Positions 1-6,768 of a stretch of DNA of 30,793 nucleotides are shown here, one piece after another. Positions within the stretch are counted from its first letter, which is position 1, and each line of letters opens with the position of its first letter. This DNA is from RGIG2206 sp045579085 (lineage in GTDB: Bacteria; Bacillota; Clostridia; Oscillospirales; Acutalibacteraceae), in NCBI GenBank assembly GCA_045579085.1, contig JAZNLO010000007.1:1-30793 (forward strand). The letters run 5' to 3'. Made by a program: the position numbers and the translations under genes. Below the pieces are notes generated by a model. It was not told the origin of the DNA and did no database searches. It saw only the letters and a program-made list of their open reading frames with translations.

Positions 1-584
1 CAGAAGTAATATCCGAAAAGCTGTCGATACCGCCGATTTCAACCGGCAATATCATCCGTGAGGCTCTCAAAAACGGCACACCGATGGGCTTGGCAGCAAA
101 GTCCTATATGGACGCAGGAAATCTCGTACCTGATGATATCGTAATAGGAATTATAAAAGAACGCCTTGCTGAGAAGGATTGCGAGAACGGATTTATCCTT
201 GACGGATTTCCGCGCACTATTCCTCAGGCAGAAGCACTTGAAACACTCGGTGTTAAGATTGATAGAGTAATATCTATCGAAGTACCTGATGATAAGATAG
301 TAACTCGTATGTCAGGCCGCAGAGTGTGCCCCAAGTGTGGCGCAAGCTACCATGTAGAGTATAAGAAACCGAGCGTTGAAGGTAAGTGCAACGCTTGCGG
401 TGAAGACCTTATTCAGCGCAAGGACGATGCACCTGAAACAGTAGTTGAAAGACTGCGCGTATATCACGAGCAGACCGAACCGCTCAAGTCCTTCTACGAG
501 AAGCTTGGCAAACTTAAGACCGTTATCGGTCAGGAAGATGTTAAGGACACAACTGCTCTTACATTAGCAGCATTAGAGGACTAA
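1..584 (+). CDS. adk: Adenylate kinase, 5'-truncated by the window edge
   Basis: Adenylate kinase interconverts ATP + AMP and 2 ADP in the cytosol. The reading frame is open from base 3, well before the first ATG at 84, so the true start and the P-loop lie upstream of the window. Visible are the AMP-binding region (STGNIIREA just before base 84), the DGFPRT motif, and a LID domain with two Cys-X2-Cys pairs (CPKCG and CNACG), the zinc-binding form usual in Gram-positive bacteria. The C-terminus ends normally with TAA at 582-584. It lies 63 bases upstream of map on the same strand, as in the conserved secY-adk-map-infA ribosomal operon. Identification is secure; only the N-terminal part is missing. 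Confidence 0.96.
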   Translation, partial: EVISEKLSIPPISTGNIIREALKNGTPMGLAAKSYMDAGNLVPDDIVIGIIKERLAEKDCENGFILDGFPRTIPQAEALETLGVKIDRVISIEVPDDKIVTRMSGRRVCPKCGASYHVEYKKPSVEGKCNACGEDLIQRKDDAPETVVERLRVYHEQTEPLKSFYEKLGKLKTVIGQEDVKDTTALTLAALED

Positions 585-592
585 CATCTATA

Positions 593-621
593 TGTCAAAC
601 AGCACCGTGCAGCATTTGACA
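593..621 (+). other. Small inverted repeat between adk and map
   Basis: TGTCAAA at 593-599 is matched by TTTGACA at 615-621 around a 15-base loop that holds a short GCAC/GTGC pair. The 10-mer AACAGCACCG (598-607) recurs with one change at 631-640. There is no T-run after the stem, so this is not a classic terminator. It could be an RNA processing or stability hairpin, or chance. Confidence 0.25.
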
Positions 622-647
622 GGTATTGATAACAGCACGGAGAAACG

Positions 648-1406
648 GTGGTAAACATGATTGTGCTTAAAACTGCCCGCGAGTTGCAAATAATGCGGGA
701 AGCCTGCAGAATATCTGCCGGAGCACTATCTGTGGCAGGAAAGGCGATTGAGCCCGGAATAACCACAGCAGAGATTGATAAAATCGCGTACGATTACATC
801 ATCTCTCAGGGAGCCGAGCCAAACTTCCTTAACTATAACGGTTACCCCGCCACAGCATGTATTTCCATAAATGATGAGGTAATTCACGGCATACCCAGTA
901 AGAAGCGTATAATCAGGTCGGGCGACATAGTCAGCATAGACTTAGGTGCTCGTTTTGAGGGGTATAACGGAGATAACGCCGCCACTTTTGCTTGCGGAGA
1001 TGTATCTGATGAAGCAAAGCGGCTGATGGACGCCACGCGAGAGAGCCTCTATGAAGGCATTGCGGCGGCAGTACACGGCGGCAGAATCGGCGATATATCC
1101 AACGCAATACAGAGGTATGTTGAGGCGCGCGGTTACTCGGTGGTCAGAGATTTCGTGGGCCACGGCGTAGGCGCGAGCCTACATGAAGCGCCTGAAGTAC
1201 CGAATTTCGGAAAACCGGGAAGAGGCGTAAGGCTTGTACCGGGAATGACCATTGCAATCGAGCCGATGATAAATATCGGCACGGCTGATGTAAAGGTCCA
1301 AGATGACGGATGGACGGTAAAAACCGCAGACGGCAAGCTGTCCGCTCATTTCGAGCACACAATAGCCATCACCGCAGACGGTCCTGTCATAATGACTCAG
1401 CTATAG
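648..1406 (+). CDS. map: Methionine aminopeptidase, type I
   Basis: Map removes the initiator methionine from nascent proteins in the cytosol, a step essential in most bacteria. All five metal ligands of the M24A family are present: numbering from the GTG at 648, D98 (SIDLG), D109 (GDNAA), H172 (GHGVG), E205 (IEPM) and E236 (FEHT). The length of about 250 residues is normal for the short bacterial form. There are two possible starts. GTG at 648 follows GGAG (639-642) by 5 bases. ATG at 657 gives the more usual MIVLKT N-terminus but sits 14 bases from GGAG. I favour 648 slightly on spacing, and 657 on family resemblance. The gene is part of the adk-map-infA run. The KOW-domain gene often found between map and infA in Clostridia is absent. 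Confidence 0.95.
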   Translation: MVNMIVLKTARELQIMREACRISAGALSVAGKAIEPGITTAEIDKIAYDYIISQGAEPNFLNYNGYPATACISINDEVIHGIPSKKRIIRSGDIVSIDLGARFEGYNGDNAATFACGDVSDEAKRLMDATRESLYEGIAAAVHGGRIGDISNAIQRYVEARGYSVVRDFVGHGVGASLHEAPEVPNFGKPGRGVRLVPGMTIAIEPMINIGTADVKVQDDGWTVKTADGKLSAHFEHTIAITADGPVIMTQL

Positions 1407-1462
1407 CTTGAGCAAGGACCATATCCGTTCAAAAGTCGAAATGGAAAACCCATTAGACATAT

Positions 1463-1490
1463 TGCCGAAACTTTAAAAAATCTTTCGGCA
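1463..1490 (+). other. Hairpin in the map-infA spacer
   Basis: TGCCGAAA (1463-1470) pairs perfectly with TTTCGGCA (1483-1490) around a 12-base A/T-rich loop. A second short pair, CAGACT (1499-1504) with AGTCTG (1521-1526), lies just before the infA ribosome binding site at about 1536-1542. Neither has a following T-run. They may form a leader structure in front of infA or mark RNA processing within the operon. The rest of this 142-base spacer shows no gene. Confidence 0.35.
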
Positions 1491-1548
1491 AACAACTGCA
1501 GACTGAATTTAAAAGTTAAGAGTCTGTTATCTATAGGGAGGTTGTTTC

Positions 1549-1767
1549 ATGTCCAAACAGGATATGATTGAGATTGAAGGTACAGTAGTAGAAGCGTTAC
1601 CTAATGCAACATTTAAGGTAGAGCTTCCTAATGGACATCAGATTACAGGCCACATCTCAGGCAAACTTAGAATGAACTACATTCGCATATTGCCTGGTGA
1701 CAAGGTAGTAGTTGAGATGTCACCGTATGACCTTACAAAAGGGCGCATAACTTGGCGCACTAAGTAA
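1549..1767 (+). CDS. infA: Translation initiation factor IF-1
   Basis: IF-1 binds the A site of the 30S subunit during initiation and works with IF-2 and IF-3. The 72-residue product has the family's exact usual length and is a single S1-like OB fold. It has the typical pattern VVEALPNATFKV near the N-terminus, the GHISGKLR loop, the RILPGDKV strand, and a basic GRITWR end. ATG at 1549 follows GGGAGGT by a good distance. The gene sits between map and rpmJ, as in Gram-positive ribosomal operons. Confidence 0.98.
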   Translation: MSKQDMIEIEGTVVEALPNATFKVELPNGHQITGHISGKLRMNYIRILPGDKVVVEMSPYDLTKGRITWRTK

Positions 1768-1833
1768 GAAACCCAAAAAACTGATTTGTTCAAAGAACAG
1801 ATGGTATTCAGATTACTTTAGGAGGTAAACAGA

Positions 1834-1947
1834 ATGAAAGTCAGACCTTCTGTCAAAAAAATTTGCGATAAATGCAAGGTTATCAAGCGCAAGGGTCGCA
1901 TCATGGTCATCTGTGAGAACCCCAAGCATAAGCAGCGTCAGGGCTAA
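1834..1947 (+). CDS. rpmJ: 50S ribosomal protein L36 (bL36), zinc-binding form
   Basis: This 37-residue protein is the smallest component of the large ribosomal subunit. The translation begins MKVRPSVKKIC and carries the complete zinc ribbon C11, C14, C27 and H32, so it is the C+ (zinc-containing) paralogue. The length is exactly that of the family. A strong AGGAGGT at 1820-1826 precedes the ATG by 7 bases. It lies between infA and rpsM, its standard place. No zinc-free paralogue is visible here. Confidence 0.97.
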   Translation: MKVRPSVKKICDKCKVIKRKGRIMVICENPKHKQRQG

Positions 1948-1985
1948 ACCTGAGCTAAGCAATTTTATGGAGGTGCAATAAACAC

Positions 1986-2354
1986 ATGGCACGAATTGCT
2001 GGTGTTGACCTGCCGAGAGAAAAGCGGGTCGAAATTGGATTAACCTATATCTACGGCATAGGCCGTAAAACATCAAATGATATTCTTGCAGCAACAGGCA
2101 TCAACCCTGACGTTAGAGTTAAGGATTTGACTGAGGATGATATATCCAAGCTGCGTGAGTACATTGACCACAACATTCAGGTTGAAGGTGACCTTCGTCG
2201 TTCAATCGCTTTTGACATTAAGCGTTTGGTAGAGATTGGTTGCTACAGAGGCATCCGTCATCGTAAGGGCCTTCCTGTAAGAGGTCAGCGTTCAAAGACA
2301 AACGCACGTACACGCAAGGGTCCGAAGAAGACCATTGCTAACAAGAAGAAGTAA
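1986..2354 (+). CDS. rpsM: 30S ribosomal protein S13 (uS13)
   Basis: S13 sits in the head of the small subunit and contacts tRNA and the large subunit through intersubunit bridges. The 122-residue protein starts MARIAGVDLP and has the YGIGR helix-turn region, the basic RGIRHRKGLPVRGQ motif, and a lysine-rich tail (GPKKTIANKKK). The length is normal. GGAGGTG at 1969-1975 lies 10 bases before the ATG. It is followed after 18 bases by rpsK in the conserved rpsM-rpsK-rpsD-rpoA-rplQ order. Confidence 0.98.
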   Translation: MARIAGVDLPREKRVEIGLTYIYGIGRKTSNDILAATGINPDVRVKDLTEDDISKLREYIDHNIQVEGDLRRSIAFDIKRLVEIGCYRGIRHRKGLPVRGQRSKTNARTRKGPKKTIANKKK

Positions 2355-2372
2355 GATAGGAGGAAGATAGTT

Positions 2373-2771
2373 ATGGCACAAGCAAAAAAAGCAACCGGTA
2401 CACGCCGTCGCCGCGAGAAGAAAAACATCGAAAAAGGCGCAGCCCATATTCAATCTACCTTCAATAACACCATTGTGACCATTACCGATGTTCAGGGTAA
2501 TGCGCTCTCTTGGGCATCAGCCGGAGAACTCGGTTTCAGAGGCTCAAGAAAGTCTACTCCGTTTGCAGCTCAGTCAGCAGCAGAAACAGCGGCTAAGGCA
2601 GCAATGGAGCACGGACTTAAGACTGTAGAAGTATACGTCAAGGGACCCGGTGCAGGAAGAGAAGCAGCAATCAGAGCTCTTCAGACAGCAGGTCTTGAGG
2701 TTGTAATGATTAAAGACGTAACTCCTATTCCGCACAATGGTTGCCGTCCGCCAAAAAGAAGACGCGTATAA
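2373..2771 (+). CDS. rpsK: 30S ribosomal protein S11 (uS11)
   Basis: S11 forms part of the platform of the small subunit near the mRNA exit and E site. The 132-residue sequence has a basic N-terminal arm, the AHIQSTFNNTIVTITD core, the GFRGSRKSTPFAAQ motif, VKGPGAGRE, and the conserved C-terminal HNGCRPPKRRRV. Length and ends match the family. An AGGAGG lies just before the ATG. It is 18 bases downstream of rpsM and 18 bases upstream of rpsD, clearly co-transcribed. Confidence 0.98.
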   Translation: MAQAKKATGTRRRREKKNIEKGAAHIQSTFNNTIVTITDVQGNALSWASAGELGFRGSRKSTPFAAQSAAETAAKAAMEHGLKTVEVYVKGPGAGREAAIRALQTAGLEVVMIKDVTPIPHNGCRPPKRRRV

Positions 2772-2789
2772 TTATTGGAGGTGCACTAA

Positions 2790-3416
2790 ATGGCTAGATA
2801 TACCGGACCGGTATGTAAACTTTGCCGCCGTGAAGGAGAAAAGCTTTTCCTTAAGGGCGCAAAATGTTATTCCGATAAATGCCCTGTTAACCTGAGAAAT
2901 TTTGCTCCGGGTCAGCATGGCAAGGGCAGAAAGAAGACCTCTGAATACGGTCTTCAGCTGCGTGCAAAGCAGAAGGCAAGACGTTATTACGGAGTTCTCG
3001 AAGGTCAGTTCAGACATTATTTTGAGATGGCTGAGCGCAAGTCCGGCGTAACCGGTGAAAACCTTCTCAGAATTCTCGAGAGCCGTCTTGACAATATCGT
3101 CTATCGCGCCGGCTGGGCAAACTCCAGAGCCGAGGCAAGACAGCTTGTTGTACACAATCACTTCACCTTAAACGGCAAGAAGGTAAACGTACCTTCATTG
3201 CTTGTAAAGGCAGGAGATGTTATTGGCATCAAGGCTGACAGCCGCGATAGCGTAAAGATTAAAGAAGTTCTTGAAGCCAACGAGGGACGTCCTGTTCCGA
3301 CATGGTTGGAGTCAAACAAGGACGCATTCGAAGCCAAGGTCGTAAATCTGCCTGCTCGTGATGAGATAGATGCTCCTATCGAAGAGCAGCTTATTGTTGA
3401 GTTCTACTCTAAGTAA
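2790..3416 (+). CDS. rpsD: 30S ribosomal protein S4 (uS4), zinc-binding form
   Basis: S4 nucleates small-subunit assembly on the 5' domain of 16S rRNA and helps set decoding accuracy. The 208-residue protein begins MARYTGPVCKLCRREG. C9, C12, C26 and C31 form the N-terminal zinc site of the C+ type. The S4 RNA-binding domain follows at about residues 98-160, with SRLDNIVYRAGWANSRAEARQ-like features. The length is normal. GGAGGTG precedes the start. The gene lies between rpsK and rpoA, and S4 often regulates this operon autogenously, but no leader structure was identified here. Confidence 0.97.
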   Translation: MARYTGPVCKLCRREGEKLFLKGAKCYSDKCPVNLRNFAPGQHGKGRKKTSEYGLQLRAKQKARRYYGVLEGQFRHYFEMAERKSGVTGENLLRILESRLDNIVYRAGWANSRAEARQLVVHNHFTLNGKKVNVPSLLVKAGDVIGIKADSRDSVKIKEVLEANEGRPVPTWLESNKDAFEAKVVNLPARDEIDAPIEEQLIVEFYSK

Positions 3417-3463
3417 TCCATAGGGATTATAAAATTTACTGACATAAATAAGGAGGGTTTTGA

Positions 3464-4414
3464 ATGATAGAAATTGAGAAGCCCAGAATCGATATAGAAG
3501 ACGTTACAGCAGACGGCAGCTATGGCAAATTCATAGTAGAGCCGCTTGAGCGTGGATACGGAATAACACTTGGCAACAGCTTGCGCAGAGTACTTCTGTC
3601 AAGTTTGCCTGGTGTAGCCGCTACATCTATAAAGATTGATGGTGTGGTACACGAATTCTCCACCATTCCCGGAGTAAAAGAGGATGTTACCGAAATAGTC
3701 CTTAACATAAAGGGATTGAACGCAAAGCTTTATTCTGAGGGTCAGAAGACCGTTTATATTGAAGCTGAAGGTCCTTGCGAGGTTACAGGCGCATCAATTA
3801 AGGCAGATGCTGAGGTTGAAGTGCTTAATCCTGACTTGCACATTGCAACAGTAGGCGAGGGCGGCAAACTCTTTATGGAGATTACGCTTGGTAAGGGCAG
3901 AGGATATGTGCCTGCAGAGCGTAATGCACAGCAGCAACAGTCTGTAATCGGAGTAATTCCGGTAGACTCGATATATACTCCTGTGCTTAAGGTAAACTAT
4001 TCGGTAGAAAACACCAGAGTAGGTCAGGTAACTGACCTTGACAAGCTCACCCTTGAGGTGTGGACTGACGGCACATGCACCGCTCAGGAAGCAGTATCAT
4101 TGGGAGCAAAGGTGATTACTGAGCATCTCAACCTGTTTGTAGACCTTTCAGGTGACGCATACACAGGTGAGATAATGGTTGAGAAGGACGATAAGGGCAA
4201 AGAGAAGGTTCTTGAGATGACTATCGAGGAGCTTGATTTGTCAGTTCGCAGCTTCAACTGCTTGAAGCGCGCAGGTATCAACACAGTAGAAGACCTGATT
4301 AGTAAGACTGAAGAAGAAATGATGAAGGTGCGCAACCTTGGACGTAAGTCATTAGAAGAGGTAGTAGCAAAGCTTGCATCATTGGGATTTGGTCTTAGCG
4401 AAGAGGACGAATAA
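3464..4414 (+). CDS. rpoA: DNA-directed RNA polymerase subunit alpha
   Basis: The alpha subunit dimerises to start assembly of RNA polymerase and contacts UP elements and activators through its C-terminal domain. The 316-residue product has the N-terminal assembly domain (about 1-230), with EPLERGYGITLGNSLRRVLLSS early and the GRGYVPAE motif mid-domain. An acidic linker follows, then the helix-hairpin-helix CTD (about 255-316) with ELDLSVRSFNCLKRAGI and VRNLGRKSLEE. AAGGAGGG lies about 7 bases before the ATG. The 47-base gap from rpsD is the largest in this part of the operon and holds a weak TAATCC/GGATTA hairpin. Confidence 0.98.
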   Translation: MIEIEKPRIDIEDVTADGSYGKFIVEPLERGYGITLGNSLRRVLLSSLPGVAATSIKIDGVVHEFSTIPGVKEDVTEIVLNIKGLNAKLYSEGQKTVYIEAEGPCEVTGASIKADAEVEVLNPDLHIATVGEGGKLFMEITLGKGRGYVPAERNAQQQQSVIGVIPVDSIYTPVLKVNYSVENTRVGQVTDLDKLTLEVWTDGTCTAQEAVSLGAKVITEHLNLFVDLSGDAYTGEIMVEKDDKGKEKVLEMTIEELDLSVRSFNCLKRAGINTVEDLISKTEEEMMKVRNLGRKSLEEVVAKLASLGFGLSEEDE

Positions 4415-4448
4415 GTCCTGTACTTTATGTATCAAGGAGTGAAATAAG

Positions 4449-4790
4449 ATGCCAGGTACCAGAAAACTCGGCAGAACTAGCGACCATAGAACCGCTATGC
4501 TTCGTGGTATGGTAACATTTCTTTTCGAAAACGGAAAGATTGAGACCACAATCACCAGAGCAAAAGAGGTTCGTGCGGTAGCTGAGAAGTATATAACAAT
4601 TGCAAAAGACTCAAGCCTTGCTTCCAAGCGTCAGGTTATGGCGTTTGTTACTAAGGAAGACGTTGTCTATAAGCTGTTCAACGAAATCGCGCCCAAGTAT
4701 TCCGATAAGAACGGTGGTTACACCCGTATAACAAAAATCGGACCCCGTCGTGGCGACGCAGCTGAGATGGCAATTATCGAGCTTCTGTAA
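4449..4790 (+). CDS. rplQ: 50S ribosomal protein L17 (bL17)
   Basis: L17 is a large-subunit protein near the peptide exit tunnel. The 113-residue sequence starts MPGTRKLGRTSDHRTAML and has the TTITRAKEVR motif and the C-terminal RITKIGPRRGDAAEMA stretch typical of the family. The length is that of the short bacterial form. An AAGGAG lies before the ATG. This is the last gene of the ribosomal operon and is followed within 30 bases by a strong terminator. Confidence 0.98.
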   Translation: MPGTRKLGRTSDHRTAMLRGMVTFLFENGKIETTITRAKEVRAVAEKYITIAKDSSLASKRQVMAFVTKEDVVYKLFNEIAPKYSDKNGGYTRITKIGPRRGDAAEMAIIELL

Positions 4791-4814
4791 TAATCTTAGT
4801 TGTATAATAACTTG

Positions 4815-4849
4815 TAAAAAAACCGACAGTAAAACTGTCGGTTTTTTTA
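4815..4849 (+). terminator. Rho-independent terminator of the ribosomal operon
   Basis: ACCGACAGT (4822-4830) and ACTGTCGGT (4834-4842) form a perfect 9-bp stem with an AAA loop, flanked by an A-run and followed by seven T. It directly follows rplQ and ends the operon. Confidence 0.93.
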
Positions 4850-4864
4850 TACATATTTATACAA

Positions 4865-4893
4865 TTGACATATGTAAGATAATATGTTATAGT
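4865..4893 (+). promoter_or_regulatory. Sigma-A promoter of the 47-residue peptide gene
   Basis: A perfect -35 box TTGACA (4865-4870) and a -10 box TATAGT (4888-4893, 5 of 6) are separated by 17 bases. Transcription would start near 4900, about 25 bases before the ATG at 4925. It lies immediately after the rplQ terminator, so the small gene is an independent unit. Confidence 0.85.
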
Positions 4894-4924
4894 TATATAA
4901 GTAGTTGAGAATGGAGGTAAGCTT

Positions 4925-5068
4925 ATGGATAAGAAAACGTTTGTAAAACCGGATGTTCAAATTGTTATGTTCCAGTCGCGTGACGTTATTTCCACATCTC
5001 CTATAAGGCTTCCGATAGACACAGATTTGTATGGTTTATCGGTTGATAAGGAATTACAAATAGATTAA
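4925..5068 (+). CDS. Small protein of 47 residues with a KPxVxIVxF...DVISTS pattern, function unknown
   Basis: This short ORF encodes 47 residues, beginning MDKKTFVKPDVQIVMFQSRD and ending at a TAA at 5066-5068. Support for it being real is strong. A near-perfect sigma-A promoter lies 25-60 bases upstream, GGAGGT (4913-4918) sits 6 bases from the ATG, and a strong hairpin terminator follows 12 bases after the stop. The N-terminal half has the pattern KPxVxIVxFxxxDVIxTS, which I recall from numerous short, poorly described proteins of gut Clostridia. This is from memory and unchecked. There is no signal peptide, transmembrane segment or cysteine. No modification enzyme, exporter or partner gene is adjacent, so a peptide-precursor role cannot be argued from context. 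The function is unknown. Confidence 0.8.
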   Translation: MDKKTFVKPDVQIVMFQSRDVISTSPIRLPIDTDLYGLSVDKELQID

Positions 5069-5077
5069 TGTCAATAA

Positions 5078-5116
5078 AAAAACGCTTTTGTTGAAATCAA
5101 CAAAAGCGTTTTTTGT
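5078..5116. terminator. Bidirectional terminator between the small protein and the antiporter gene
   Basis: AACGCTTTTGTTGA (5081-5094) is the inverted copy of 5097-5110, giving a stem of up to 14 bp with a very small central loop. A T-run follows on the plus strand, and an A-run at 5075-5082 gives a T-run on the minus strand. It serves the 47-residue gene (+) and the antiporter gene (-), which converge here. Confidence 0.9.
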
Positions 5117-5131
5117 ATGTACGTATATCGT

Positions 5132-6295
5132 TTAATCAGCAATTTCGTTTGACATTTTCAAACTAAGCTTTGATAATGCAGGCCCGATGATTTCGTAGAT
5201 GAGAGTCGCGCACAGGATTGTTGCGCGTATCTGCATTCCATATTGCGGCACCGCTTCGGTTGCAATCAGCGATAAACCAATGGCAACACCGGCTTGCGGA
5301 ATCAGAGCGAGCCCCAGATATTTCTTAATGTTGCTATTTGCCTTGCAAATAATGCCGCCAAGCGATGCGCCGGCAACCTTGCCGATTATTCGCATAATGA
5401 TATAGATTGCGCCAACAAGCCCAATTTGCGGCAGTACAGAAAGCTGAAGCTCTGCGCCTGAGGTAACGAAAAAGAGCAGGAAAATCGGCGGAGTAATGCT
5501 GTCACAAAGTCGCATGATGGAAGATGTTTCACTTGATAAATTTGTAAGAGCTGCACCCATAGCCATGCACAACAGCAATGAGGATAAACCAAGCGTTTCA
5601 GCTATACCTACAGCTAAAAACACAAATCCAACTATGAGCGACATACGGTTGCCCTCTTTTTTAAACCACTTAAGCGGCAGCATAAATATGAATCCGAGCA
5701 GCAAACCAACGATAATTGCGCCGAAAATTTCAAAAATCGGTTTAATTATTGAGGATGCAACAGAGCCAGCGTGACCGCCTAAAGCGTTTGCAATAGCAAC
5801 GCAAATACCGAAGAAAATCAGAGCGGTGGCGTCATCGATTGCAACAACTGAAAGCAACGTTTCCGTAACGGGCCCCTTGGCCTTGTACTGCTTGATAACC
5901 ATTATCGTAGCAGCGGGCGCGGTTGCAGCTGCGATGCTTCCCAAAACGAGCGCAAAGGACAGCTCAAAGCCCGCAATCAGCATACCTGCAACAACAAATA
6001 CTACAGCCAACAACGATTCCAACGTTGCAATTACAATGGGAGTTATACCCACTCGCTTAAAATATGAGATTTTGAACTCGCTTCCTATTGAAAATGCGAT
6101 AAACCCGAGTGCAACATTAGAAATGATAGTTAAATTAGAAATAGAATCTGCGGGAATAATGCCGAGAATGTTTGGGCTGACAATAAGTCCACCGATGAGG
6201 TAGCCTGTAACGTTGGGCAGTTTGACAAGCTTTGCGAGTCTGCCAAACAGCATACCTGTAAATATTAAAATCGCAAGGGACAAGAGAGTGTTCAT
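5132..6295 (-). CDS. Cation:proton antiporter, CPA2 (Kef/NapA-like) membrane domain
   Basis: This is a 387-residue, very hydrophobic protein with about 11-13 predicted membrane segments along its whole length. It exchanges Na+ or K+ for protons at the cytoplasmic membrane, by family. Visible family marks are the N-terminal GxLxxxLxLPxVxGYLIGGLI pattern, a glycine/alanine-rich unwound helix (ATAPAAT, about 125-130), and the paired aspartates D154-D155 in AIDDATAL. Paired Asp is the arrangement found in electrogenic Na+/H+ members such as NapA. No TrkA-N or TrkA-C regulatory domain is attached. The start overlaps the stop of the upstream PII-like gene by four bases (ATGA), showing translational coupling. 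The ion cannot be told from sequence. Confidence 0.9.
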   Translation of the reverse strand: MNTLLSLAILIFTGMLFGRLAKLVKLPNVTGYLIGGLIVSPNILGIIPADSISNLTIISNVALGFIAFSIGSEFKISYFKRVGITPIVIATLESLLAVVFVVAGMLIAGFELSFALVLGSIAAATAPAATIMVIKQYKAKGPVTETLLSVVAIDDATALIFFGICVAIANALGGHAGSVASSIIKPIFEIFGAIIVGLLLGFIFMLPLKWFKKEGNRMSLIVGFVFLAVGIAETLGLSSLLLCMAMGAALTNLSSETSSIMRLCDSITPPIFLLFFVTSGAELQLSVLPQIGLVGAIYIIMRIIGKVAGASLGGIICKANSNIKKYLGLALIPQAGVAIGLSLIATEAVPQYGMQIRATILCATLIYEIIGPALSKLSLKMSNEIAD

Positions 6296-6630
6296 TTTAA
6301 CTTAAATCCTTCCAAATGGGTAACAGGAACAGTGAAGAGAATGCCGGTATCAGGCTGGTCAAGACCGCCGGTTACATCGTTAACTATTTTTGAAACTGTT
6401 TGAATTTCGTCATCCTTAATAACCATAAAAACAGTTTTGCTTTCCTTGTGTGTTGAGTCAAGAATTTTTCTCAGCGAAAGAATAAAGTTGAGCTCGTTGA
6501 AGTGGTCAAGGCTGTGAGCCATACCTTTACTGTCGAGTATGGTTGCACCGTGAAGCTTCTGACAGCTTAGTTCTTTCAAAATGTCATCAAGGCATTCGAC
6601 TTTGTTTAATACTAAAACAAGCAGTTGCAT
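6292..6630 (-). CDS. PII-like (GlnB-superfamily) regulatory protein coupled to the antiporter
   Basis: The 112-residue product resembles the GlnB/PII-like ferredoxin fold: an initial beta strand MQLLVLVLNK, then GATILDSKGMA where PII proteins start the T-loop, and a C-terminal PDTGILFTVPV strand. PII-like proteins are trimers that sense nucleotides or small ligands and bind a partner, often a transporter. I chose ATG at 6630 because GGGAGGT sits 7 bases upstream; the longer in-frame TTG at 6645 would translate the ribosome binding site itself. The stop overlaps the antiporter start (ATGA), so the two are made together, and the antiporter is the obvious partner. The T-loop region looks shorter and different from classical GlnB, with no recognisable uridylylation tyrosine, so this is unlikely to be a general nitrogen regulator. 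Confidence 0.78.
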   Translation of the reverse strand: MQLLVLVLNKVECLDDILKELSCQKLHGATILDSKGMAHSLDHFNELNFILSLRKILDSTHKESKTVFMVIKDDEIQTVSKIVNDVTGGLDQPDTGILFTVPVTHLEGFKLK

Positions 6631-6659
6631 TAAATTACCTCCCAAGAAATATATACTTC

Positions 6660-6687
6660 ATTATACACCTCCTTACAAAAATGTCCA
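6660..6687 (-). promoter_or_regulatory. Sigma-A promoter of the PII-like/antiporter operon
   Basis: On the minus strand a -35 TGGACA (6687-6682, 5 of 6) and a perfect -10 TATAAT (6665-6660) are 16 bases apart. The start point would be near 6653, about 23 bases before the ATG at 6630. It is divergent from the lipoprotein promoter at 6710-6738, and the two core promoters are only 22 bases apart. Confidence 0.8.
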
Positions 6688-6709
6688 GTTGTAAGCAAAA
6701 AATAATTTG

Positions 6710-6738
6710 TTGCAAGGCAATATTTTTCGTGATAGAAT
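6710..6738 (+). promoter_or_regulatory. Sigma-A promoter of the solute-binding lipoprotein gene
   Basis: TTGCAA (6710-6715, 4 of 6) and TAGAAT (6733-6738, 5 of 6) are 17 bases apart. The start would be near 6745, ahead of the GGGGGGTG ribosome binding site at 6755-6762. It is close to and divergent from the promoter of the PII-like gene. Confidence 0.65.
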
Positions 6739-6768
6739 AAAAGTGTAAATCAAAGGGGGGTGTAGCGG

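Noticed and set aside
616..621. TTGACA upstream of map as a -35 box
   Set aside because: No -10-like sequence lies 16-18 bases downstream; the bases are part of a small inverted repeat.
6631..6645. An earlier TTG start for the PII-like gene
   Set aside because: The extra codons translate the GGGAGGT ribosome binding site of ATG 6630.
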